Source: Pseudomonas rhodesiae
Lineage (GTDB): Bacteria > Pseudomonadota > Gammaproteobacteria > Pseudomonadales > Pseudomonadaceae
Length of the DNA: 64,000 bases
Assembly: GCF_007858255.1 (NCBI RefSeq)
Contig: NZ_VFEU01000013.1
Span: 1-64,000, forward strand
Direction of reading: 5' to 3'
Part shown: piece after piece, positions 26,970 through 35,047 of the stretch
Layout of the letters: the number at the start of each line of letters is the position of its first letter
Position numbering within the stretch: the stretch's first letter is position 1
The notes under the pieces: generated by a model
Databases searched by the model: none
Seen by the model: the letters and a program-made list of their open reading frames with translations, nothing else
What the model was told of the DNA's origin: nothing
Program-made: the position numbers and the translations under genes

Positions 26970-27108
26970 GAAGCTGCTTTCAAAGTTTTACGCCTGCAGA
27001 ACGGAGCTGATGAGGGTTGGCGCTGATGCTCGACCTACCGGGTCATTCACCATCGCCAACACCGTTCTGAAGGAACGACTGTGCTCGTGACGCTTTGAAA
27101 ACAGCTTC
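26970..27108 (-). ncRNA. Candidate structured RNA: 139-bp nested palindrome upstream of acnB
   Basis: Nested inverted repeats pair 26970-26985 with 27093-27108 (16 bases, one mismatch that becomes a G-U pair on the minus strand), 26997-27004 with 27062-27069 (8 bases), 27016-27022 with 27054-27060 (7 bases), and a small GACC/GGTC tip. The whole forms one long interrupted stem. It lies 112 bases upstream of the acnB GTG, so it could be part of the acnB leader, a small RNA, or a dispersed palindromic repeat. The last possibility needs a genome search. Confidence 0.5.
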
Positions 27109-27256
27109 CAGCGGATTATTGGCGCCTTACAAGGCCGGATGATTCTACGGCAAAAAAAAACTAAAGGTAAGTTGCCATGTCACGTTTGCCGGGTGATCGA
27201 GCTTAGACAAAGGGCTAACATGGCGCACTGTTTCGCTGATTTGCGTGTTGCCGCCC

Positions 27257-27727
27257 ATGTCCAACTCAACCATCAAGACCCCCTGCGTCGGTCTGTGCTC
27301 CACGGTCTACGGCGATCTCGTGTGCCGCGGCTGCAAGCGTTTCCATCACGAAGTGATCCAGTGGAACGGTTACGACGAGGAGGCAAAGCGCGCGGTATGG
27401 CTGCGCTTGGAGCAGCTGCTGGTGCAGGTGATGGCCGGCAAGCTTGAAGTATTCGACCCGCAGAAACTGCGTTGGCAACTGGAACAGCGCAAGATCCGTT
27501 TTGTGCCGCACCAGTCCGAGTACTGCTGGGCGTATCAGTTGATTGCTCGCGGAGCGCGGGTGATTTCCAATCTGGAGGCCTATGGCATGGTGCTGTTGCC
27601 GGAGTTTCGTGACTGGGCCCTGCCGGAACTGCGCGATGCTATCGACCGTGAGTTTTTTATCCTGTCCGAGGCCCACTACCAGCGCTATATCGCGCCGGCT
27701 TTCCTGAACGATGCGCTGGCTGACTGA
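27257..27727 (+). CDS. DUF1289 family protein
   Basis: I choose the ATG at 27257 (MSNSTIKTPCVG..., 156 residues). The N-terminus has a four-Cys cluster, C10-x3-C14 and C23-x2-C26 (PCVGLCS...CRGCKRF), which defines DUF1289 and probably binds metal. The C-terminal 90 residues are helical and longer than the minimal domain, as is common in Pseudomonas. The function is unknown. It is divergent from acnB across a 398-base gap and has no strong ribosome binding site. A REPIN follows its stop. Confidence 0.82.
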   Translation: MSNSTIKTPCVGLCSTVYGDLVCRGCKRFHHEVIQWNGYDEEAKRAVWLRLEQLLVQVMAGKLEVFDPQKLRWQLEQRKIRFVPHQSEYCWAYQLIARGARVISNLEAYGMVLLPEFRDWALPELRDAIDREFFILSEAHYQRYIAPAFLNDALAD

Positions 27728-27745
27728 CAGCGCAATTCCAAATAT

Positions 27746-27831
27746 GAGAGGAGGGCTTGCCCCGAAAGCAATCTGTCAGTTAACACAGGTTGCAACTGAC
27801 AGGTTGCTTTCGGGGGCAAGCCCCCTCCCAC
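27746..27831. repeat. REPIN
   Basis: Left GAGGGCTTGCCCCGAAAGCAA and right TTGCTTTCGGGGGCAAGCCC are inverted copies flanking CTGTCAGTT and AACTGACAG. The stem is longer than in the array copies and the tip variant AAAGC differs from their GATGG/GATAG. It sits between convergent genes (DUF1289 protein and the stress protein). Confidence 0.8.
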
Positions 27832-27861
27832 TTTGGATCTCAGTTGTCTTGGAAGTTGGCG

Positions 27862-28725
27862 TCAGTCCTTGGCAGCCAGCTCTTGCAACTGATCCATCAA
27901 CGTCTCCGGTTTGAGCACCAGCACATCGCTTTCCACTTTATCCAGCACCACCTCCGCGGTGTAGCCTATCAATGCGCCGGTCAGGCCGGTGCGCGCCACG
28001 GTGCCGATAATGGTCACCGCCGCTTGCAGCTTGCTGGCCATGTGGGGAATCAGCACATCCGCCGGGCCTTCTTCGATATGCAGGTGGGTATCGTCCACAT
28101 CGAATTCGGCCTGGAAGGCTTGGCACTGCTCGCGATACCGTGCCTCGATGCTTTCCTTGAGCTGGAACGTGGGGTCCGCCGCCGACAGCATCGGCGAGGG
28201 ATGGGCGCTGATCACATGTAACTGGGCCTTGGCCAGGTAGGCAATGTCGAAACCATGGTCGATGATCGAATGGTGCAGCGAGCGGTGCTCCATATCGCTG
28301 TTGCCCACATCGATGGCGGCCAGGATCACTTTGCCGGCCCAGGGTGTGGCGGTTTTGACCAGCAGCACCGGCGCGGGGCAGTACCGCAGCAATTTCCAGT
28401 CTGTCGGAGTCAGCAGGGCTTTTTTCAGCGGGCTATCAGGGTAGTGCTGCTTGATCACCAAGCCACAGCCTTCAGCCTGCTGCACCGCGATGACGGTGTC
28501 ATGCAGGCTATCGTTCCAGGCCTGTTCGGTGGTCACGCTGTAGCCTTCTTCGGTCAGGCTCGCTTTGAGTACGCTGAGCAGCGCGGAGTGCTCGTGTTTG
28601 CGGTCGCACACCAACAGATGCAGATGCGCCCCGGTCACCCCGGCGATCAGCTTGGCGCGCTTGAGGGCCAGGCTCTCGGAATGTTCGGTTTCAAGGACCA
28701 CCAGGATGCTGCGGACGTCTTGCAT
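27862..28725 (-). CDS. Tandem-domain universal stress protein (UspE-like)
   Basis: I choose the ATG at 28725 (MQDVRSILVVLE..., 287 residues), with GGAG 9 bases upstream; longer readings run antisense to miaE. Two Usp folds are present, about residues 1-135 and 145-285. The second keeps an ATP-binding-type loop, GTVARTGLTGALIG, while the first is degenerate at that point. UspE-like proteins support survival under stress, motility arrest or anaerobiosis. A perfect ANR/FNR box (28789-28802) stands about 42 bases upstream of a predicted start point, so I infer induction under low oxygen. Confidence 0.9.
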   Translation of the reverse strand: MQDVRSILVVLETEHSESLALKRAKLIAGVTGAHLHLLVCDRKHEHSALLSVLKASLTEEGYSVTTEQAWNDSLHDTVIAVQQAEGCGLVIKQHYPDSPLKKALLTPTDWKLLRYCPAPVLLVKTATPWAGKVILAAIDVGNSDMEHRSLHHSIIDHGFDIAYLAKAQLHVISAHPSPMLSAADPTFQLKESIEARYREQCQAFQAEFDVDDTHLHIEEGPADVLIPHMASKLQAAVTIIGTVARTGLTGALIGYTAEVVLDKVESDVLVLKPETLMDQLQELAAKD

Positions 28726-28759
28726 GGTCGGTTTCTCCGGAAACAAGGGGGGTGTCACA

Positions 28760-28765
28760 ACTATA
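28760..28765 (-). promoter_or_regulatory. Putative -10 element of the stress protein gene
   Basis: Read on the minus strand this is TATAGT. A start point about seven bases on (near 28753) would put the ANR box centre at about -42, the class II activator position, and leave a leader of roughly 28 bases before the ATG at 28725. Confidence 0.5.
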
Positions 28766-28788
28766 GTTGATCCGCGCCGGGCGTCATG

Positions 28789-28802
28789 TTGATACACATC
28801 AA
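28789..28802. promoter_or_regulatory. ANR/FNR box upstream of the universal stress protein gene
   Basis: TTGAT-ACAC-ATCAA is a perfect match to the FNR/ANR consensus TTGAT-N4-ATCAA. Its spacing to the putative -10 element at 28760-28765 fits a class II oxygen-responsive promoter reading toward the stress protein gene. It is also 74 bases upstream of miaE in the other direction. Confidence 0.75.
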
Positions 28803-28875
28803 GCCCAGTGGCTGGTGGTCTGCGGCACGGTCGGTATAATCGCCACCCTTTTGTGATCCTTTGCCCGTGAGCCCG

Positions 28876-29478
28876 ATGAACCTGCCCGATATCCACGAAT
28901 TCCTCGGTTGCCGTACCCCTGACGCCTGGGTCCAGGCCGCATTGGCCGATCAGGACACCCTGTTGATCGACCACAAGAACTGTGAATTCAAGGCCGCCAG
29001 TACGGCACTGAGCCTGATGGCCAAGTACCACGCCCATGTCGACCTGATCAATATGATGTCGCGCCTGGCCCGGGAAGAGTTGGTGCATCACGAGCAGGTC
29101 ATGCGCCTGATGAAAAAGCGCAAGGTCGAACTGCGCCAGCTGCACGCCGGGCGCTATGCCTCGGGACTGCGCAAAGTGGTGCGCAGCCATGAGCCGGTCA
29201 AATTGGTGGATACCCTGGTGGTCGGCGCGTTTATCGAGGCGCGTAGTTGCGAGCGTTTCGAAGCGCTGGTGCCCCATCTGGACGACGAGCTCGGCAAGTT
29301 CTACTTCGGTCTGCTCAAAAGCGAGGCCCGGCACTTTCAGGGGTACTTGAAGCTGGCCTACCAATATGGCGATGCCAAGGACATCGCCCACGTGATCGAG
29401 CGGGTAAGGGCGGCCGAGCAAGAGCTGATCGAGTCACCCGACGTCGAGTTCCGCTTTCACAGTGGCGTGCCAGCCTGA
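28876..29478 (+). CDS. miaE: tRNA-(ms2io6A)-hydroxylase
   Basis: I choose the ATG at 28876 (MNLPDIHEFLG..., 200 residues). The protein is a ferritin-like diiron monooxygenase that hydroxylates the isopentenyl group of ms2i6A37 in tRNA. It shows two E-x-x-H iron-binding motifs (E68-L-V-H71 and E150-A-R-H153) with further carboxylates in CEFKAAS and IEARSCERFE. Its 3' end overlaps the convergent MFS gene by 45 bases. The length agrees with other Pseudomonas MiaE proteins as I recall them. Confidence 0.9.
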   Translation: MNLPDIHEFLGCRTPDAWVQAALADQDTLLIDHKNCEFKAASTALSLMAKYHAHVDLINMMSRLAREELVHHEQVMRLMKKRKVELRQLHAGRYASGLRKVVRSHEPVKLVDTLVVGAFIEARSCERFEALVPHLDDELGKFYFGLLKSEARHFQGYLKLAYQYGDAKDIAHVIERVRAAEQELIESPDVEFRFHSGVPA

Positions 29479-30633
29479 GGCGACCGCCAGGCCGATCAGC
29501 GTGGTGATCCCGGTTAATAACAGGATCACCGTTTGCGTGCCAAGGGGCGTGGCCAACAGCGCAATCGCCAAGCCCGCCACGGGTTGCGCCAGGTTGTTGA
29601 GCAGGGTGATCACCCCCACCGTCTTGCCGAAATCCTGAACCGGGATGACCCGCTGGCGGGTGCTGCGCAGGTACACGTTGAACATCTTGTCGCAGCCGGT
29701 GATCAGCAGGAAACCCACGGTATAGACCCCCACATCAGGGCTGATCGCAGTGATCAGCGCACCGATTGCAATCATCGAATACGCCAGCCCACCCATCAGC
29801 TTCAAGGGTAAAGTGGCGCGGGCCAGGTAGAACAGAGTCGCAATGGTGACCAGCGCTCCGCCAGCCTGGAGCAGGGCGTAGGCGTCCTTGCCGGCGGCGA
29901 ACTGGCCGGTGACCAATGCCGCCGAGGTCGCCAGCGTGACACCGACGATCAGGTTGACGCCGACCGCCAGAATAATGATGCGCTTCAACGCCGCCAGGCG
30001 GCCGATGTGGCCCAAGGCGATACGCAGCGGTTGCAGCCAGATATCGGAATGCTGCGCATGACTGGGCAGGCCCATCGAGGTGTGGCGTTGCCAGATCAGC
30101 ATGGCCAGATCGGCCAGCACGAACAACCCGGCGACGCCTGCTACCACCCACGGCCAGCTCCACATTTCCAGCAGCAACGCCGCCAGCAGTGGGCCGAGCA
30201 CCAGGCCGCTCTGATCGGCAATCTGTGAATAGGACAACGTCTTAGCGTAGCTGTACTGTGCGAAGCCATGGGGCATCACGACTTCCCGCGCCATAATGCC
30301 CAGGGTCGTCAGCACCCCGCACAGGGCCGACAGGATCACCAACCAATAAATCCCATCGAACAACCCATACAGCGCCACCGCGACCGCACAGGCCAATGCC
30401 CGATAGACCTGGCTGATATGCAACATCCGCAGCGGCGAAAACTTGTCGCACAACGCGCCGCACACCGGGAATGCCAGGTAGCGCGGCAGGGACTCGACAA
30501 AAAACGCAAGGCCCGCCCACGCCACGCTGGCGGTGGTCTGGAACACGAGCAGCGGCACGATAAACAACAGAATCTGGTCCGCCAGCCGCGACAGGAACAG
30601 CGACACGAAAAACGCCAGGTAATCCTTGCGCAT
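29434..30633 (-). CDS. MFS transporter (EntS-like drug/siderophore exporter type)
   Basis: The 399-residue protein has about 12 hydrophobic segments in the major facilitator arrangement, starting MRKDYLAFFVSLFLSRLADQ. The cytoplasmic loop after helix 2 reads LCDKFSPLR, a variant of the MFS motif A. The architecture resembles EntS-type exporters; the substrate is unknown. GGGAG lies 4 bases before the ATG. The last 15 codons are antisense to the miaE 3' end. It is divergent from rstA, and direct repeats between the two (30653-30693) may regulate both. Confidence 0.85.
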   Translation of the reverse strand: MRKDYLAFFVSLFLSRLADQILLFIVPLLVFQTTASVAWAGLAFFVESLPRYLAFPVCGALCDKFSPLRMLHISQVYRALACAVAVALYGLFDGIYWLVILSALCGVLTTLGIMAREVVMPHGFAQYSYAKTLSYSQIADQSGLVLGPLLAALLLEMWSWPWVVAGVAGLFVLADLAMLIWQRHTSMGLPSHAQHSDIWLQPLRIALGHIGRLAALKRIIILAVGVNLIVGVTLATSAALVTGQFAAGKDAYALLQAGGALVTIATLFYLARATLPLKLMGGLAYSMIAIGALITAISPDVGVYTVGFLLITGCDKMFNVYLRSTRQRVIPVQDFGKTVGVITLLNNLAQPVAGLAIALLATPLGTQTVILLLTGITTLIGLAVASGWHATVKAELDVG

Positions 30634-30652
30634 ACAACTCCCTGTGGATGGC

Positions 30653-30693
30653 GTTAAAAACTGCGGCCTATTTGTTAAAAACTCTTAAAAACA
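30653..30693. promoter_or_regulatory. Direct TTAAAAA repeats, OmpR-type operator candidate
   Basis: GTTAAAAACT occurs at 30653-30662 and again at 30674-30683, and CTTAAAAACA follows at 30684-30693. The offsets of 21 and 10 bases put all copies on one DNA face, as in binding sites of OmpR-family regulators. The site lies between the MFS gene and rstA. Confidence 0.5.
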
Positions 30694-30793
30694 TGAAGCT
30701 TGGCTTATCGAAGCTGGCCGGCCGCTCAAGTGGTGCAGCTTGCCACCTATACTGCGCGCTCTTCAATCAATCGCCGTTTGCAACTGAGAACCT

Positions 30794-31501
30794 ATGGAAA
30801 ACCTGGGGCTGGGCAAGGTCCTGCTTGTCGAGGACGACGAGCGGCTGGCAGGGCTGATCGCGCATTTTTTGTCGCAGCATGGCTTTGACGTGCGCGTGGT
30901 ACACCGGGGCGACGAGGCCCTGGCGGCCTTTCTAGACTTCACGCCAAAGATGGTGGTGCTCGATTTGATGCTGCCGGGCCAGAGTGGCTTGCAGGTGTGT
31001 CGCGAGATCCGCCGGGTGTCGGACACGCCCATCGTGATCCTCACCGCCAAAGAGGACGATCTGGACCATATCTTGGGCTTGGAGTCCGGCGCCGACGACT
31101 ATGTGATCAAACCGATCAAACCACCGGTGCTGCTGGCGCGCCTGCGTGCATTGCAACGCCGCCAGGCGCCGGAGCCTACGGTGCGCGGAGCCCTAGCGTT
31201 TGGCCGGTTGGCCATCGACCGCAGTTGCCGGGTGGTTAGCCTGGGGGACGAGCGCATCGACCTGACCACCATGGAGTTCGAGCTGCTCTGGCTGCTGGCC
31301 AGCAACGCTGGCAGCATCCTGTCGCGCGATGACATCCTCAACCGCATGCGCGGCATCGCCTTCGATGGCCTCAACCGCAGTGTCGACGTGTACATCAGCA
31401 AGCTGCGCGCCAAGCTCAACGACAACCCCCGCGAGTCGGTGTGCATCAAGACCATCTGGGGCAAGGGCTACCTGTTCAATCCTTTTGCGTGGGAGGTCTA
31501 G
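30794..31501 (+). CDS. rstA: OmpR-family response regulator, RstA-like
   Basis: The 235-residue protein has a receiver domain with the acidic pair in VEDDE, phosphorylation site D57 (VVLDLMLPG) and the usual Thr and Lys, then a winged-helix DNA-binding domain (about 135-232). It matches E. coli RstA closely in the C-terminal half (RGxxxDGLxRSVDVxISxLRxKL and GKGYLF). The receiver switch region reads DDYVIKPIKPP. The stop codon is followed directly by the GTG of the sensor kinase gene, with GGAGG just inside the end of this gene. Confidence 0.88.
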   Translation: MENLGLGKVLLVEDDERLAGLIAHFLSQHGFDVRVVHRGDEALAAFLDFTPKMVVLDLMLPGQSGLQVCREIRRVSDTPIVILTAKEDDLDHILGLESGADDYVIKPIKPPVLLARLRALQRRQAPEPTVRGALAFGRLAIDRSCRVVSLGDERIDLTTMEFELLWLLASNAGSILSRDDILNRMRGIAFDGLNRSVDVYISKLRAKLNDNPRESVCIKTIWGKGYLFNPFAWEV

Positions 31502-32779
31502 GTGCTGCGGCTGTACCTGCGTTTGTATCTGATCCTGGCGTTGGGGCTGGCAGGCGCAATCTGGCTGGTCAACTACACCTTCGACGAGCTGCTGCCCGAC
31601 GCCAACGAAACCTACAACCGCGAGGCCATGCGTGGCCCGGCGTATGGCGTGGTCGAACAACTGCGGCCATTACCCAGTGCACAGCGCCAGGCCCGGCTCG
31701 CCGAGCTGCAAGCGCACTATGGGCTGCGTCTGCAATTGGTGCACAAAGACACCCAGGCGCTAACCTCCCGGGAGCAAGCGCTGCTGGCTCAGGGTCTGCT
31801 GGTGGTGCGTGGCGACTTCAAGGAGTTCCTCGCCGCTATCGACGCTGGCCCGCAGTTGCTGGAGATCAAACTGCCGGAAGAGCCCAAATGGCTGTACCTA
31901 TGGGCCTATGGCCTTCTCGGGGTGTGCCTGGCCCTTGTGCTGTATTTTTGGGTGCGCCCGCATTGGCGCGACCTGGAACACATCCGCCTGGCTGCCCAGC
32001 GTTTCGGCGATAACGACCTGGGCTCACGCATCCTGCTGCCGCGCCGCTCCACCGTGCGCGAGCTGGCCGGCCACTTCAACCAGATGGCCGAACGCATCGA
32101 AAGCCTGATCGCCAATCAGCGCGAACTCACTAACGCCGTGTCCCACGAATTGCGTACACCGATTGCGCGGTTGTCGTTCGAGCTCGACCAGCTCAAGCAA
32201 CAGGCCGACCCGCGCCAACGCGGCGAACTGATTGCCGACATGTACGCAGACCTCGGCGAACTGGAAGAGATGGTCTCGGAGTTGCTCACCTATGCCAGCC
32301 TGGAACGCGGCGCCACTCAGGTCACCCGCGAGCGCATCGAAGCCCACAGCTGGCTCGACAGCGTGATCGGCAGCGTGGCGCTGGAGGCCGAGGCGGCCGG
32401 TGTGCAGTTATCGTTGCGCGTGTGCGAGGTGGATTTTATCCAGATCGAACCGCGCTTTATGGCCCGCGCGGTGATCAACCTGTTGCGCAACGCCATTCGT
32501 TACGCCGAACACCGGGTGCACGTGTCATTGCTCGCATTCGGTAACGGTTATGAAGTGCGCGTGTGTGACGACGGCCCCGGCGTGCCTGAGGACGGCCGCG
32601 CGAAAATCTTCCAACCCTTCATGCGCCTGGACGCCAGCCGCGACCGCCGCACTGGCGGCTTCGGCCTTGGACTGGCCTTGGTGCAGCGGGTGTCACAGTG
32701 GCACGGCGGGCAGGTCGAGGTGCGGGATTCGGAATGGGGCGGGGCGTCGTTTCGCATGACCTGGGCGTACGCCGAATGA
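31502..32779 (+). CDS. rstB: Sensor histidine kinase, RstB-like
   Basis: The 425-residue protein starts with GTG immediately after the rstA stop, 5 bases after GGAGG. It has an N-terminal membrane helix (about 6-23), a periplasmic domain of about 110 residues, a second helix (about 135-155), HAMP, a dimerisation domain with phosphoacceptor H215 (VSHELRTP), and an ATPase domain with N, D-x-G-x-G (CDDGPGVP) and GGFGLGLALV. It should phosphorylate the adjacent RstA-like regulator. The signal is unknown; in enterobacteria RstAB responds to envelope and acid conditions. Confidence 0.88.
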   Translation: MLRLYLRLYLILALGLAGAIWLVNYTFDELLPDANETYNREAMRGPAYGVVEQLRPLPSAQRQARLAELQAHYGLRLQLVHKDTQALTSREQALLAQGLLVVRGDFKEFLAAIDAGPQLLEIKLPEEPKWLYLWAYGLLGVCLALVLYFWVRPHWRDLEHIRLAAQRFGDNDLGSRILLPRRSTVRELAGHFNQMAERIESLIANQRELTNAVSHELRTPIARLSFELDQLKQQADPRQRGELIADMYADLGELEEMVSELLTYASLERGATQVTRERIEAHSWLDSVIGSVALEAEAAGVQLSLRVCEVDFIQIEPRFMARAVINLLRNAIRYAEHRVHVSLLAFGNGYEVRVCDDGPGVPEDGRAKIFQPFMRLDASRDRRTGGFGLGLALVQRVSQWHGGQVEVRDSEWGGASFRMTWAYAE

Positions 32780-32807
32780 CCCGCAGAACCACGCCCGCCT
32801 GAGTGCG

Positions 32808-33950
32808 TTATGGGGCCAGGGCACTCAAGATCGCATGTGCCACCTTCACCCGTTCGGCGTTCGGATAGTTCCTGTTCGCCAGGATCACCACGCCGTTGTC
32901 CTGGCTCGGTACATACGCCACGTAGGCGCCAAACCCGCCGGTGGAACCGGTTTTGTTGTACAGCACATTGGCCGGTTGCGCCTGGGGCTTGCCGAACCAG
33001 CTGGCTGCATGGGGTTGCAGGGCCATGGGCGTGGAGTTGCCGTCGATCAACGCTTGCAGCGAAATGGGGTAGGGGTAGTACTCCCAGCCCAGGGCCTGGG
33101 TCATGCCGTCCACGCGGTAATAACCGCTATGGGTGGTGGCGATGGCCTGTTGCAGCGGCTGTTCCAGGGTTTGCGGGCGCATGTTCGCCAGGACGTAGCG
33201 TGCGAGGTCGTGGGCGCTGGTCTTGATGCCATAGGCTTCGCTGTCCAGCGCGCCGGGGCTGACGCGCACGGGCTTGTCCTGTTTGTCATAGCCTTGGGCG
33301 TAAAGGGCCATTTGCGCCTTTGGCACGTTCACATAGGTGTGTTTCAGGCCCAGTTTGGGCAGCAGTGTTTGCTCCATGGCGACGTTGTACGGCTGCTGTA
33401 GGCTTTGTGCCGCCAGATAACCGAACAGACCGATGCTGGGGTTGGAATACAACCGCTGTGCGCCGGGCGCATAGGTGGGTTTCCAGTGCTGGAAGTAGTT
33501 GAGCATGCCGCCTGCAGTGTCAGCGGCTTGGGGGAACTGCAACGGCAAACCGCCGGCGGTGTAGGTGGCCAGTTGCAACAGGCTGATCTGCTCGAACGCG
33601 CTGCCCGTGAGGGCCGGCAGGTGCTGGCTGGCCTTGTCCGATAGCGTGAGTTTGCCGGTGGCTTGGGCGTAGCCGCCCAGGGTGGCGGCGAAGGTTTTAC
33701 TGACCGAACCCACTTCAAATAGCGTGTTTTCGCTGACCGGTTGTTGGGTTTCTCGGGAGGCAAGGCCGTAATTAAAGTATTGCACCTGGCCTTGGTGAAT
33801 CACCGCGACCGACAGGCCGGTGATGCCTTGCTGGCGCATCAGCGGCTCGATGCTGGCGTTGACCATGGGGCGCAGGTCGGTACTGGCGATGCAGCTGCCC
33901 GCTCCGAGCAGCAGCGCAGAAAGAAAGAGGGTGTGTGCGTAGTGACGCAT
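32808..33950 (-). CDS. ampC: Class C beta-lactamase
   Basis: The 380-residue precursor has a signal peptide (about 22 residues) and the three class C motifs: S82-V-S-K85, Y168-S-N170 and K333-T-G335. It hydrolyses cephalosporins in the periplasm. The conserved LALGWEYYPYP-like region and length agree with AmpC. The gene is divergent from ampR across a 134-base gap, the standard arrangement for AmpR-controlled induction by cell-wall fragments. It converges on rstB with 28 bases between the stops. Confidence 0.95.
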   Translation of the reverse strand: MRHYAHTLFLSALLLGAGSCIASTDLRPMVNASIEPLMRQQGITGLSVAVIHQGQVQYFNYGLASRETQQPVSENTLFEVGSVSKTFAATLGGYAQATGKLTLSDKASQHLPALTGSAFEQISLLQLATYTAGGLPLQFPQAADTAGGMLNYFQHWKPTYAPGAQRLYSNPSIGLFGYLAAQSLQQPYNVAMEQTLLPKLGLKHTYVNVPKAQMALYAQGYDKQDKPVRVSPGALDSEAYGIKTSAHDLARYVLANMRPQTLEQPLQQAIATTHSGYYRVDGMTQALGWEYYPYPISLQALIDGNSTPMALQPHAASWFGKPQAQPANVLYNKTGSTGGFGAYVAYVPSQDNGVVILANRNYPNAERVKVAHAILSALAP

Positions 33951-34084
33951 GGTGGTTGGCTTCCCTATAAGTGTCGCGATAGCGATAAAGGCCTGCGCAG
34001 GCGCCGCAAATCTAGGTGGATTTCATTCGGTCGACAAACGATCATATCTCGCACCTGCCATTAGAAAAATTGGGGCTCAAACCC
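33951..34084. promoter_or_regulatory. ampC-ampR divergent control region
   Basis: The 134-base gap holds both promoters and, by family precedent, the AmpR-binding site. Visible dyads are a perfect GCCTGCGCAGGC (33991-34002) and AAATC-TAGGTG-GATTT nearby. I cannot tell by eye which is the AmpR operator. Confidence 0.5.
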
Positions 34085-34963
34085 ATGTTGCGTTCCCATC
34101 TGCCCCTCAATGCCTTGCGCGCCTTCGAAGCCTCGGCCCGGCACTTGAGCTTCACCCGCGCCGCCATTGAACTGTGCGTGACCCAGGCGGCGGTCAGCCA
34201 TCAGGTGAAAAGCCTGGAGGCGCAACTCAATGTGACCTTGTTCAAACGCTTGCCGCGCGGGCTGATGCTCACCCGCGAAGGCGAAACCCTGCTGCCGGTG
34301 CTGCGTGAATCCTTTGATCGCATTGCCCAGACGTTGGGCCAGTTCGAAGGCGGGCATTACCGCGAAGTGCTGACCGTGGGCGCGGTGGGCACCTTCGCCG
34401 TAGGCTGGTTGTTGCCGCGCCTGGCCGACTTCCAGGCCCGCTACCCGCTTATCGACCTGCGCCTGTCCACCCATAACAACCGTGTCGACGTGGCTGCCGA
34501 GGGGTTGGACTACGCAGTACGCTTCGGCGCCGGCGCCTGGCATGGCACCGATGCCTGCCATCTGCTGGAAGCGCCGCTGACGGTGCTGTGCATTCCCGCG
34601 ATCGCCGAGCAACTGCATACGCCACACGACCTGTTGAAACACACGCTGCTGCGCTCCTATCGCGCCGATGAGTGGAGCCTGTGGTTTCACGCTGCGGGTT
34701 TGCCCGTCGACACCCTGGTGCCGCGCAGCATCGTGTTCGACTCCTCCCTGGCGATGATGGATGCGGCGCTGCAAGGCATCGGCGTTGCGTTGGCACCGGC
34801 GCTGATGTTCACGCGGCAACTGGAGAACGATCTGATCCGCCAGCCGTTCGATGTCGGCATCAACACCGGCAGTTACTGGCTGACGCGCCTGCAATCGCGC
34901 GCCGAAACCTCGGCAATGTTGGCGTTCAAGGAGTGGTTGCAAGTGCAATCCGGCGACGTCTGA
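34085..34963 (+). CDS. ampR: LysR-family regulator of ampC
   Basis: I choose the ATG at 34085 (MLRSHLPLNALRAFEASAR..., 292 residues), matching the known AmpR N-terminus. The winged helix (about 6-65) includes AAIELCVTQAAVSHQVKSLE. The effector domain keeps AmpR-specific stretches such as VGAVGTFAVGWLLPRL, WHGTDACHL and the C-terminal TGSYWLTRLQSRAETSAML. AmpR senses muropeptides and UDP-MurNAc-pentapeptide to switch ampC on or off. Divergent ampC confirms the assignment. Confidence 0.95.
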   Translation: MLRSHLPLNALRAFEASARHLSFTRAAIELCVTQAAVSHQVKSLEAQLNVTLFKRLPRGLMLTREGETLLPVLRESFDRIAQTLGQFEGGHYREVLTVGAVGTFAVGWLLPRLADFQARYPLIDLRLSTHNNRVDVAAEGLDYAVRFGAGAWHGTDACHLLEAPLTVLCIPAIAEQLHTPHDLLKHTLLRSYRADEWSLWFHAAGLPVDTLVPRSIVFDSSLAMMDAALQGIGVALAPALMFTRQLENDLIRQPFDVGINTGSYWLTRLQSRAETSAMLAFKEWLQVQSGDV

Positions 34964-35047
34964 GCTGTCCTAATGCCATTATCTTGAAACAAAATGAAAC
35001 ATTCTCCCGGGCGCTGCGATCTACTGTGGCCCCACCTGAGGCTGTTC

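Noticed and set aside
28726..29421. N-terminal extension of the stress protein frame (about 230 codons)
   Set aside because: It runs antisense to miaE through the ANR box and promoter; the ATG at 28725 has a good ribosome binding site and the family N-terminus.
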